Shown in pieces: positions 1 to 6,542 of a DNA stretch of 64,000 nt. Position 1 is the stretch's first letter, and every line of letters begins with the position of its first letter. The DNA is from Mogibacterium kristiansenii. GTDB taxonomy: Bacteria > Bacillota > Clostridia > Peptostreptococcales > Anaerovoracaceae. The DNA is taken from assembly GCF_009695905.1 (NCBI RefSeq), contig NZ_VUNA01000006.1, positions 1-64,000 of the forward strand. Reading direction: 5' to 3'. The notes below the pieces were generated by a model, which made no database searches, was not told the DNA's origin, and saw only the letters and a list, made by a program, of their open reading frames with translations. The position numbers and the translations under genes were made by a program.

Positions 1-42
1 ATGAGAGAAGTCTATGGTCTTAAGCAGAGCGATAGCGAATAA
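1..42 (+). CDS. C-terminal tail of an unidentified gene (partial)
   Basis: From base 1 the first frame reads 13 codons and then TAA at 40-42. Its start must lie outside the window if it is real. The product cannot be identified from so short a tail. The hairpin-rich sequence just downstream would fit the 3' end of a TnpB-type transposon gene overlapping its guide RNA, but that is a guess. Confidence 0.2.
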   Translation: MREVYGLKQSDSE

Positions 43-65
43 CATCTATACTATTTGCGGTACCC

Positions 66-120
66 CATCTCTGGAACGCCGGTACCCGGCGTCCCGGAAT
101 GGCGGTTTCACCGCACAGGA
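66..120 (+). other. two compact GC-rich hairpins, possible structured RNA
   Basis: Two short hairpins stand 9 bases apart. ACGCCGG (76-82) pairs with CCGGCGT (86-92) across a 3-base loop. GCGGT (102-106) pairs with ACCGC (110-114) across the loop TTC. No ribosome binding site or convincing reading frame covers them. This could be the scaffold of a transposon-associated RNA or another small RNA. I cannot assign a family. Confidence 0.25.
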
Positions 121-217
121 ATATTCACCAACTGTTGATTGGGAAGAAAACTTTCCATATGCCTTCACATTGATAATGATCCCTCGTAAAACCGTTCCAA
201 CCAACGTCTCTTACAAG

Positions 218-255
218 AAAACCCGCAGATTCAAAATTTTGAATCTGCGGGTTTT
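218..255 (+). terminator. perfect 38-bp palindrome, likely terminator
   Basis: AAAACCCGCAGATTC starting at 218 is mirrored exactly by GAATCTGCGGGTTTT ending at 255. The GC-rich outer stem is followed by TTTT-C-TT on the plus strand, which fits Rho-independent termination of whatever is transcribed from the left edge. The symmetry would let it act in both directions. Confidence 0.6.
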
Positions 256-266
256 CTTCATTCTGT

Positions 267-294
267 AGCAATCTTCGCTTCTGCGAAGATTGCT
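267..294 (-). terminator. 12-bp stem hairpin downstream of the zinc-ribbon gene
   Basis: AGCAATCTTCGC (267-278) pairs with GCGAAGATTGCT (283-294) across the loop TTCT. It lies 9 bases beyond the stop of the minus-strand gene ending at 303. A T-run is poor on either strand, so termination is plausible rather than certain. Confidence 0.35.
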
Positions 295-302
295 ATCCAT
301 TA

Positions 303-521
303 TTAATATTTAATTACGACTTCTCTGCATTTCGGACATCTGTATGCAGTTGTAATCGTTCCACCACTGAAAAGTCCGACTTTTTCTTTCCCAAGCGGAA
401 TAGCGTTCTTTCCAAGAGATGGAAAGACTGTAATCGGGCTTGGTTTTTCACAGAAACAAAGTCCATCTCTACACTTAATATATCCAAGAATCATCTCTTC
501 GCCACAGCTTGAACATTTCAT
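303..521 (-). CDS. small zinc-ribbon-like protein (DUF6487-like)
   Basis: The 72-residue product opens with CSSCGEEM and ends with YRCPKCREVV, two CxxC knuckles that would bind one zinc. Between them is a Gly/Pro-rich stretch. This arrangement (C-x2-C-G-x-x-M-x-x-GYI, then a distal CPKC) resembles small uncharacterised zinc-ribbon proteins of Firmicutes such as the DUF6487 group. AAGGAG stands just upstream of the ATG. The gene lies 35 bases downstream of the secreted-protein gene on the same strand and may share its transcript. Function unknown. Confidence 0.6.
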   Translation of the reverse strand: MKCSSCGEEMILGYIKCRDGLCFCEKPSPITVFPSLGKNAIPLGKEKVGLFSGGTITTAYRCPKCREVVIKY

Positions 522-556
522 TACTATACTCCTTATTTAAAAGTTTGAAATAAAAC

Positions 557-1174
557 TTAATCGTCCAAATTCCACACTTCTTTAGACCTATGATTATAGT
601 TAATTCCACACCGTTTCTTAATGTATGAATTATTGCTAAAGCAACGTGTCTTCATTTTTACATCATATTTACACTTTTTCTTAATTCTAGTTATATGGAC
701 ATGTTTTCCAACCGGATCAACATAATATAACAAATCTCCTGTACCATACTGATCTTTGTAAACAACTCTCTTTTTTGTATGCTTTTTATCTTCATATATA
801 TAAAATGTTCTTTCCTTTATCGAATGCATTTGAGCATCAGAGAAGAATCTTGTTCCGTAATTAATCTTAACCTTATCATTCTTCAATCCTAATGCGGCGG
901 AAACTACAGAATATGGAATTCCAACTTTTTTATCGAAAAATGATATCGAAACATCAACTACCCCTTTAACGTATTTTTTCCAGTCTGATTTTGAAGGCTT
1001 GGAAGCATACTTTCGTATTGTATGTTTTTTTACAGATTTGACAGTATAGTATATCTTCTGTCCTCGTGGTGTTTTTCCAAAATAATGCTCTTTACTAGCA
1101 AAAGCCCCTTGAGCACTTATACCAAAAACTAATACAGCAATTAAAACAACAAAAATCCCTAATCGTTTCTTCAT
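557..1174 (-). CDS. secreted hypothetical protein, 205 aa
   Basis: The protein starts MKKR and then has a hydrophobic core (about residues 5-22) ending near AQGAFA, a typical Sec signal peptide with an AxA-type cleavage site around residue 26. The mature part is very Lys/Arg- and Tyr-rich with no motif I recognise. Near the C-terminus are four Cys residues that could form disulfides after export. GAAGGGGGAT precedes the ATG as a ribosome binding site. The gene is AT-rich compared with the housekeeping genes of the window, suggesting recent acquisition. Function unknown. Confidence 0.6.
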   Translation of the reverse strand: MKKRLGIFVVLIAVLVFGISAQGAFASKEHYFGKTPRGQKIYYTVKSVKKHTIRKYASKPSKSDWKKYVKGVVDVSISFFDKKVGIPYSVVSAALGLKNDKVKINYGTRFFSDAQMHSIKERTFYIYEDKKHTKKRVVYKDQYGTGDLLYYVDPVGKHVHITRIKKKCKYDVKMKTRCFSNNSYIKKRCGINYNHRSKEVWNLDD

Positions 1175-1219
1175 CGTGAAATCCCCCTTCGCATATCGAA
1201 ACAGTGATGTTTGTTTTTT

Positions 1220-1251
1220 ATAATGAGGAGTCTGTCAAGACTCCTCATTAT
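1220..1251. repeat. inverted repeat hairpin, 14-bp stem
   Basis: AATGAGGAGTCT (1222-1233) pairs with AGACTCCTCATT (1238-1249) across the loop GTCA, and the flanking bases extend the stem to 1220/1251. It stands upstream of the secreted-protein gene. It could terminate transcription arriving from either side, but neither strand has a strong T-run. Confidence 0.5.
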
Positions 1252-1302
1252 TTGATATGCGTAGTATATCAACGATTTTGGGGATATTAGATAACTACAA
1301 TC

Positions 1303-1503
1303 ATGATACCACACGACAATCGCGATGGACAGATACTTTACACAATTATCGAAAATATCTTTTCAATGTTCCATGTCGGAAAGCTGCTCCGTAAGGCAGA
1401 TGCCGGTGAAAATCGTAAGGATGTGTTCATCGTCAATGATACGCTCTTGGCCGGTCTGATGGCAATTACTTGTTCAGCTCCCATTTTCATGTGGGAAGTT
1501 TGA
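1303..1503 (+). pseudogene. possible transposase fragment
   Basis: A 66-codon frame begins IPHDNRDGQILYTIIENIF and continues FHVGKLLRKA. This reminds me of the N-terminal region of some IS4-type transposases of Clostridia, but I cannot confirm it. The similarity seems to end within the second half, and the frame stops exactly where a KilA-N fragment begins on the other strand. No terminal inverted repeats were found. It is best read as debris from an insertion. Confidence 0.25.
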
Positions 1504-1743
1504 GTTACTAATCCATTCCGAAACACTTGGTGTAAAAGTCAATAATCCAACCTGCTTTTTAAAGTGTTCAGATTCGAACACTTTAAATTGAGGATTATAT
1601 ATTTGCTCCCATACAGACAAAAACTCTAATGTACCACGGTTTCTCAACCAATTTCGTACTATATCTGCAGCTCTGGCTGAATCCGATTTTGCTTTTGCGA
1701 TATCCGTAATGCAAATATAATCATCCAGGTCTTGTTTTGAAAT
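1497..1743 (-). pseudogene. KilA-N domain protein fragment
   Basis: On the minus strand, reading down from 1743, a frame without a start codon encodes ISKQDLDDYICITDIAKAK, then IVRNWLRNRGTLEFLSVWEQ and later FTPSVSEWIS. This is the core of the KilA-N DNA-binding domain found in phage and mobile-element proteins (the ITDIAK and NWLRNR..T.EFL.VWE motifs). Homology stops near 1500, where the possible transposase fragment meets it. The 5' end is cut exactly where the orphan hsdS tail begins (1746). It is therefore truncated at both ends and not a functional gene. Confidence 0.65.
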
Positions 1744-1745
1744 TG

Positions 1746-1820
1746 AAAGCGACGGTGCAGAAGGCGTTGGACGAGACTCAACTTCTATTTGATAGCTTAA
1801 TGCAGCAGTATTTTGGATAG
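1746..1820 (+). pseudogene. hsdS: orphan hsdS C-terminal tail (24 codons + stop)
   Basis: Codons 1746-1817 plus TAG (1818-1820) encode KATVQKALDETQ...LMQQYFG, identical base for base to the last 24 codons and stop of hsdS at 4877-6052, but on the opposite strand. Upstream is KilA-N debris in antisense, so no specificity gene is attached. It represents a silent C-terminal module left at the edge of the invertible locus and belongs to the 77-bp inverted repeat 1746-1822 / 4875-4951. Confidence 0.85.
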
Positions 1821-1822
1821 GG
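1746..1822 (+). repeat. 77-bp inverted repeat, left copy (hsdS tail)
   Basis: This copy is identical by eye to the reverse complement of 4875-4951. Weaker similarity continues on the outer side to about 1890 (matching about 4806-4874), including the shared TCGACGTAGAATT motif. The repeat covers the hsdS C-terminal codons and the stop. It provides one arm for an inversion of about 3 kb. Confidence 0.9.
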
Positions 1823-1879
1823 TCCTATAAATTTTTTCGACGTAGAATTCATTATTAAATGGAAAGTGGGCAGTCCTAC

Positions 1880-2256
1880 AAATTGATATTTATTCTTTTG
1901 CGAAATGCGGGACCCGAGCGGCTGACGGGAAACGACGGGAAACGGCGGAAATTAGAGTGGCCGCCGGGCCGGATTGTGAAGTTGGTGTGAAACGTTATGC
2001 ATATTGCCGCCGGAACCTGCTTTTTGCGCCAACATTTCAAAGGCGACTCGGCAAGCAGGTATGCAGCTGACCGGTTTCGGACGGGTTCGGCATAAAAACA
2101 GCACGGATTCCGGGGATGTTCTAATAGGATAATCCATACAGGAAGGTGATTTCTCCAATTCTCGGCAAAGAACTGCTTCCTGGACGAAAATGTTGTGCAG
2201 ATTGGGGCTGAATTGCCTAAAATGCACAACACTTCACGTGAACTTCATAATGCGTG
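1880..2256 (+). repeat. 377-bp inverted repeat, left copy
   Basis: It matches the reverse complement of 6103-6479 over its full 377 bases without gaps. I count about 16 mismatches, with well over 100 bases uninterrupted around 2090-2215. It stands immediately upstream of the truncated hsdS at 2340, as the other copy stands immediately upstream of the full hsdS. Internally it contains TGTTGTGCA/TGCACAACA (about 2190-2231) and CAGGAAG/CTTCCTG inverted motifs. Open frames inside it are probably not genes. Confidence 0.9.
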
Positions 2257-2339
2257 CCAGAGGTTATAACTCAGGCATTAGGAAAGATAGAACATAAGGA
2301 ATGAAGAGATGAAAGTAAAACTAGGACTTGTAGAGGCTG

Positions 2340-3383
2340 ATGTGTATGGAAAAAGTTCAATTAAAAAATATATGTAGACCAAAACAGTGGAAAACTTTGA
2401 CTGGAAAAAATCTTGTGCCAGATGGTAAATATCCTGTGTACGGTGCAAATGGAATAATTGGATATTATAATGACTACAATCATGAGAATGAAACTTTGAT
2501 GATAGGGTGCAGAGGAACGTGTGGCGCTCTTAATATTTCTCAGCCATTCTCATATATAAATGGTAATGCAATGGCACTAGATGATTTGGTTGACGATATT
2601 GATATAAGATATTTATATTATGCACTTATGGGTAGAGGATTCCAGGATGTAATCAGTGGAGCTGTCCAACCTCAGATTATTAGAGCTGATTTAGAAAAAA
2701 TGGAGGTTTGGATCGGGAATAAGAAAGAGCAAAAAGAAATTGTAGATGTATTTAACAAACTGGATACGGTTCTTTCTCACAGGAAAAGGGAGATACAGTA
2801 TTTAGATGACCTTATCAAAGCCCGATTTGTAGAACTCTTTGGGGATCCAACTGAAAATCCAAATGGATATCAAATCAATCGGCTTTCTAATTACATTATT
2901 TCGCTTACTTCTGGTTCTCGTGGTTGGGCTAAATATTGTGTTAATGATGGGAATGAATGGTTTATTACAATAAAAAATGTTAAGGATTGTAGTATTATAA
3001 CCGACAACATGCAACCAATTAAGGCCCCAGACAATGCTGAAGCCAGGAGAACAAAAGTTAAAGAAGGCGATTTATTAATTAGTATCACAGCAGATCTTGG
3101 TCGAACAGGTGTTGTAACTAAAAAGATTGCGGAGCATGGTGCTTATATAAATCAGCATTTATCATGTATCCGGCTTGATAGAGAAGTGCTGAATCCATTG
3201 TTTGTTGCTCATTATATGGAAAGCCCAGCAGGTAAGGAACAGTTTATTGCAAAAAATCAAAGTGCAGTAAAAGCAGGCCTGAACTTCAATTCTATCAAAT
3301 CTCTAAAGTTAATGATTCCGCCAATGGAAAAGCAAAATGAATTTGAGCAATTCGTCCACCAGATCGACAAATCAAAATTCTAA
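2340..3383 (+). CDS. hsdS: type I specificity subunit HsdS, silent and C-terminally truncated copy
   Basis: This is a 347-residue HsdS with two target recognition domains (about 1-120 and 170-330). They are joined by the conserved helical spacer with LDDLIKARFVELFGD (about 155-169), which sets the distance between the half-sites. The second conserved helix begins at EFEQFVHQIDKSK, then reads F and stop. The full-length partner at 4877-6052 continues for 24 further residues, so this copy lacks its C-terminal helix end. ATGs at 2340 and 2346 are both possible starts, with TAGAGG upstream. It faces away from hsdM and has no methylase partner on its own strand, so it is probably a silent cassette until inverted. 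AT-rich relative to hsdM. Confidence 0.85.
   Translation: MCMEKVQLKNICRPKQWKTLTGKNLVPDGKYPVYGANGIIGYYNDYNHENETLMIGCRGTCGALNISQPFSYINGNAMALDDLVDDIDIRYLYYALMGRGFQDVISGAVQPQIIRADLEKMEVWIGNKKEQKEIVDVFNKLDTVLSHRKREIQYLDDLIKARFVELFGDPTENPNGYQINRLSNYIISLTSGSRGWAKYCVNDGNEWFITIKNVKDCSIITDNMQPIKAPDNAEARRTKVKEGDLLISITADLGRTGVVTKKIAEHGAYINQHLSCIRLDREVLNPLFVAHYMESPAGKEQFIAKNQSAVKAGLNFNSIKSLKLMIPPMEKQNEFEQFVHQIDKSKF
2817..2833 (+). repeat. 17-bp inverted repeat in the hsdS central region, left copy
   Basis: AAAGCCCGATTTGTAGA encodes KARFVE in the central helix. The identical sequence occurs in the other hsdS on the opposite strand at 5478-5494, in the same reading frame. Recombination here would exchange the second recognition domains between the two hsdS genes. 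Confidence 0.8.
3362..3377 (+). repeat. 16-bp inverted repeat at the hsdS tail junction, left copy
   Basis: GATCGACAAATCAAAA is the last sequence shared by the two hsdS genes before they diverge (TTC TAA here, GCG ACG in the partner). The opposite-strand copy is 4949-4964. Both copies are in the same frame (IDKSK), so inversion of 3378-4948 would move the C-terminal tail from one hsdS to the other. Confidence 0.8.
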
Positions 3384-3431
3384 CGACTTGTCTTTCGCAG
3401 AGCTCCAACAAAGAAATACTTTTTTGAAAAG

Positions 3432-3470
3432 TTGACGATGGAAGGCTCGTATTTTCAGTTCCATCGTCAA
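3432..3470. repeat. palindrome with TGACGAT half-sites (copy 1)
   Basis: TTGACGATGGAA (3432-3443) is mirrored by TTCCATCGTCAA (3459-3470) across 15 bases. It lies in the 355-bp gap between the silent hsdS and the recombinase gene and shares the TGACGAT core with the next palindrome. It may be a recombinase or regulator binding site. Confidence 0.55.
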
Positions 3471-3527
3471 GGACTCGATTTTTGCACTCGATAGTACGAT
3501 GGAAGCCCACACGACTTCCAAAGGAAC

Positions 3528-3564
3528 TGACGATAATGCCCCTGTTTTCACAGCATTATCGTCA
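3528..3564. repeat. palindrome with TGACGAT half-sites (copy 2)
   Basis: TGACGATAATGC (3528-3539) is mirrored by GCATTATCGTCA (3553-3564) across 13 bases. Further TTGACG (3621) and TTATCGTCA (3650-3658) half-sites follow before the recombinase start. The gap 3384-3738 otherwise holds no convincing gene. Confidence 0.55.
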
Positions 3565-3738
3565 ATCATATCCGAAAAAAACGCCGGGAACTCTAATTGC
3601 TCCCGTCCCCATGTGGCGGATTGACGTTGGCGATCGGGATAGTTTGCTTTTATCGTCATTTTTTTGGTTCTTCACTCTCCCCATCTTCCGATTCCGCCTC
3701 TTAAATGGTATCCTTTACCCAAAAACGAGGTACCAATC

Positions 3739-4704
3739 ATGGAAGAAAAAATCATCGCAATCACGAACGAAATGGCCGAAGTTCTGAACATCGCCCAGCT
3801 CAAGAAGCTGCAAGAAGTGCTGGTGAAGGCGTTCAGCATCGAGGAGCCAGAACGAAAGCCAACAAACCACGAATACCTGCGGCTTTTCCTGGAAGCCAAA
3901 TCCATCGAAGGCTGTTCCCCTCGGACACTTCAATATTACGAAGTGACGGTGCAGCACCTTTTTGCCGCGGTGAACCTGCCGGTTCGAAAAATGACGACGG
4001 AACGGATGCGGGAATACCTGTCGGATTATCAGCAGCGCCGGAACTGCAGCAAAGCGACCATCGACAACATTCGGCGGAACATTTCCAGTTTTTTCTCGTG
4101 GCTGGAAGAGGAAGACCACATTCTGAAAAGCCCCATGCGCCGCATCCACAAAATCAAAACCAAGAAAACCGTGAAGGAGGTCATCTCCGACGAGGATATC
4201 GAAAAGCTCCGGGACAGCTGCACCACTCTCCGCGACCTGGCCATGATTGACCTGCTTTACTCCACCGGAATCCGCGTGGGCGAGCTGGTCCGCCTCAACA
4301 TCGAGGATGTGAATTTCGAATCCAGAGAATGCGTCGTTTTCGGCAAGGGCGACAAGGAGCGCCGCGTGTATTTCGACGCCAAGACGAAAATCCACCTCAA
4401 AAATTACCTGGAAAGCCGCCGGGACACCAACCGCGCGTTGTTCGTCTCCCTCCTCGCCCCCTACAACCGGCTGGCCATCAGTGGCGTGGAGATCCGCCTT
4501 CGCAAAATGGGCCGCATGCTGAATCTCAAATCCATCCACCCCCACAAGTTCCGCCGGACCATGGCGACTCGGGCGATTGATAAAGGCATGCCCATCGAGC
4601 AGGTTCAGAAAATTCTGGGCCACTCTCAGATTGACACCACCATGCAGTACGCCATCGTGAACCAGAACAACGTGAAAATGTCCCACCAGAAATACATCGC
4701 TTAA
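3739..4704 (+). CDS. tyrosine site-specific recombinase (XerD-like) of the hsdS inversion locus
   Basis: The 321-residue phage-integrase-family recombinase has an N-terminal SAM-like arm-binding domain (about 45-135, with TLQYYEVTVQHLF and YLSDYQQRR). Its C-terminal catalytic domain keeps the expected residues: Arg in STGIRVGEL, Lys in FGKGDKERRV, His-x-x-Arg in HPHKFRRTMATRA, His in LGHSQIDTT and the nucleophilic Tyr in MQYAIV. I chose the ATG at 3739, after a weak CGAGG, because upstream codons are Pro-rich and unlike the family. It sits between two convergent hsdS genes inside nested inverted repeats. This matches known phase-variable type I loci such as pneumococcal SpnIII, so it very likely catalyses the inversions. 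Its base composition is more GC-rich than the hsdS genes around it. Confidence 0.9.
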   Translation: MEEKIIAITNEMAEVLNIAQLKKLQEVLVKAFSIEEPERKPTNHEYLRLFLEAKSIEGCSPRTLQYYEVTVQHLFAAVNLPVRKMTTERMREYLSDYQQRRNCSKATIDNIRRNISSFFSWLEEEDHILKSPMRRIHKIKTKKTVKEVISDEDIEKLRDSCTTLRDLAMIDLLYSTGIRVGELVRLNIEDVNFESRECVVFGKGDKERRVYFDAKTKIHLKNYLESRRDTNRALFVSLLAPYNRLAISGVEIRLRKMGRMLNLKSIHPHKFRRTMATRAIDKGMPIEQVQKILGHSQIDTTMQYAIVNQNNVKMSHQKYIA

Positions 4705-4734
4705 ATTCTGACGCAATTCCATCCCATAAAAACA

Positions 4735-4787
4735 AAGAACGCTCCCCCCGAGGATTCCGGAACCCCAGAGAGTAACGTTCTTCTTTT
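4735..4787 (+). terminator. terminator after the recombinase gene
   Basis: AAGAACG (4735-4741) pairs with CGTTCTT (4776-4782), followed by CTTTT. The long loop contains a smaller CCGGAA-type stem. It lies 30 bases past the recombinase stop, between it and the convergent hsdS. Confidence 0.45.
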
Positions 4788-4874
4788 GGCATGCCTTAAT
4801 TTTATAAATCTAAATTTGTAGCTCTGCTCACATTCCCTTTAATAATAAATTCTACGTCGAGAAAATTCATAGAC

Positions 4875-4951
4875 CCCTATCCAAAATACTGCTGCATTAA
4901 GCTATCAAATAGAAGTTGAGTCTCGTCCAACGCCTTCTGCACCGTCGCTTT
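4875..4951 (-). repeat. 77-bp inverted repeat, right copy (hsdS tail)
   Basis: This is the 3' end of the full-length hsdS, identical in reverse complement to 1746-1822. Similarity continues more weakly on the downstream side to about 4806. Confidence 0.9.
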
Positions 4952-6052
4952 TGATTTGTCGATCGCTGCTACGAAGGCGGCGAACTGTTGCTGGAGTTCC
5001 ATTGGAGGATTCGGAATTTCAAAATCTGCTATCTTAGATACACTAAGCGTGTATAATCCAGATGTGGAAACAGCCCTTTTCTTTATTTGGTTACGACCTC
5101 GCTCTGAAATAAAGTAATACATCGCAAATACTGGGTTCATTCTTTTCAAGTCAAATCTCGCTTTAATGAGATGATTTTGATGCACGCAATCTTCTATCTC
5201 TCCATTCCAAATGGCCACACGCCCTATCTGATCAGGACTCCCATTTCCCTCAACAAAAAGTAAATCGCCATTCCGCAACAGAGTTTTTTCATATTCTTCT
5301 TTTGTAAGACCAATATCTAATATTTCTGTTGTATCAATGGAAGCAAAAAAGACATTTGCTACACGTAGGTAAGGCTTTCTTAATTCAAGTTTATCTCTTC
5401 TGGAATTTTTCGTTAAACCTCCAGTTATAGCTGCAATATCAGATAACTTATGTACTTCCTGATTATCTCCGAACATCTCTACAAATCGGGCTTTAATCAA
5501 ATCGTCAAGGTTTGATATCTCTTTTCGGCGTAAATTAATCACTTTCAAGATTTGATCTAACTGTGCGCAAATAGCTACCTGTTTGTTCAGAGGAATTTCT
5601 GTAATCTCATATCGAGAGACATAATCATCGGTTTTAAGGTTATGTAATCCCGTCGTCTTATTTTCAAACGGACGAGTACCGCCTTTCTTATAATTTGCAA
5701 ATAATGAATAGAATACATAACGAGGAAACCACTCATTTTTATCACGCACTCGTAAAAGTCCAGTAAAATTATTAAACAGATATGTGTTTTCGGGACCATC
5801 AAAATAGATAACTCGTCCAACTGGCTGTTTATCACTTCCACCAGATTTCTCAATAATGATATCACCAGATTGTAAATACTTTTCGGAAATGTCTTTTTTA
5901 GTGATTATTCTAGTTACAACATTCTCATAATTTACAATGCCTTCATTGGTAAAATTTGTCGTTCTAAGAACAGGAATACCAACTCCTGTTTCGTCATCGG
6001 TTCCCCATTCTCCCGACAGAGCTTTTCCTGTAATATCTTTAAGTTTTGTCAT
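4877..6052 (-). CDS. hsdS: type I specificity subunit HsdS, expressed-orientation copy
   Basis: The 391-residue HsdS has recognition domain 1 (about 1-150) and a conserved helix with LDDLIKARFVEMFGD (about 182-196). Recognition domain 2 (about 200-355) is followed by a complete second conserved helix ending LMQQYFG. It binds DNA and positions HsdM on a bipartite target. It lies downstream of hsdM in the same direction, separated by the 377-bp repeat, so it is the copy presently in expression position. The recognition domains share little with the silent copy, so a switch would change the methylated sequence. AGGAATAAACAA precedes the ATG. The gene is AT-rich compared with hsdM. Confidence 0.9.
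   Translation of the reverse strand: MTKLKDITGKALSGEWGTDDETGVGIPVLRTTNFTNEGIVNYENVVTRIITKKDISEKYLQSGDIIIEKSGGSDKQPVGRVIYFDGPENTYLFNNFTGLLRVRDKNEWFPRYVFYSLFANYKKGGTRPFENKTTGLHNLKTDDYVSRYEITEIPLNKQVAICAQLDQILKVINLRRKEISNLDDLIKARFVEMFGDNQEVHKLSDIAAITGGLTKNSRRDKLELRKPYLRVANVFFASIDTTEILDIGLTKEEYEKTLLRNGDLLFVEGNGSPDQIGRVAIWNGEIEDCVHQNHLIKARFDLKRMNPVFAMYYFISERGRNQIKKRAVSTSGLYTLSVSKIADFEIPNPPMELQQQFAAFVAAIDKSKATVQKALDETQLLFDSLMQQYFG
4949..4964 (-). repeat. 16-bp inverted repeat at the hsdS tail junction, right copy
   Basis: Reverse complement of GATCGACAAATCAAAA at 3362-3377. It marks the point where the two hsdS genes stop being alike and where the 24-codon tail begins. Confidence 0.8.
5478..5494 (-). 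repeat. 17-bp inverted repeat in the hsdS central region, right copy
   Basis: Reverse complement of AAAGCCCGATTTGTAGA at 2817-2833, in the same reading frame (KARFVE). Confidence 0.8.
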
Positions 6053-6102
6053 TTGTTTATTCCTATAAATCTACATTTAAGTAACAAATCCTAATGTCAT
6101 CT

Positions 6103-6479
6103 CACGCATTATGAAGTTCACGTGAAATGTTGTGCATTTCCGGCAATTTAGCCCCAATCTGCACAACATTTTCGTCCAGGAAGCAGTTCTTTGCCGAGAA
6201 TTGGAGAAATCACCTTCCTGTATGGATTATCCTATTAGAACATCCCCGGAATCCGTGCTGTTTTTATGCCGAACCCGTCCGAAACGGGCCAGCTGCATAC
6301 CTGCTCGCCGCGTCGCCTTTGAAATGTTAGCGCAAAAAGCAGCTTCCGGCGGCAATATGCATAACGTTTCACACCAACTTCACAATCTGGTCCGGCGGCC
6401 ACTCTAATTTCCGCTGTTTTCCGCCGTTTCCCGTCAGCCGCTCGGGTCCCACATTTCGCAAAAGAATAAATATCAATTT
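6103..6479 (-). repeat. 377-bp inverted repeat, right copy
   Basis: It fills most of the 490-bp gap between hsdM and hsdS and mirrors 1880-2256 with about 16 mismatches and no gaps. Transcription from hsdM must cross it to reach hsdS. The shared inner edge reads ...TTCATAATGCGTG on the hsdS side. The 63 bases between the repeat and hsdM (6480-6542) hold nothing recognisable. Confidence 0.9.
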
Positions 6480-6542
6480 CTCTCTCGCTATATCCGCTGA
6501 ACCGCCGAACCGTCAACCCCGGCACACACTTCACTGCACTCC

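Noticed and set aside
1338-1526. 62-codon minus-strand frame
   Set aside because: It overlaps the possible transposase fragment and the KilA-N fragment in a frame matching neither; no motif.
1876-2232. Open frames of about 90-118 codons in the 377-bp repeat, present in both copies
   Set aside because: They follow from the repeat's near identity. They have no clear ribosome binding site, Cys/Arg/Pro-rich improbable composition and no recognisable motif.
2306-2374. Short frame starting MKVKLGLVEA just ahead of the silent hsdS
   Set aside because: It has a plausible ribosome binding site but only 22 codons and overlaps the hsdS start in another frame. It might be a relic of an older hsdS start and is not supported as a gene.
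3715-4722. 335-codon minus-strand open frame opposite the recombinase
   Set aside because: The recombinase has all catalytic residues on the plus strand. The antisense product is His/Phe/Val-rich without motifs.
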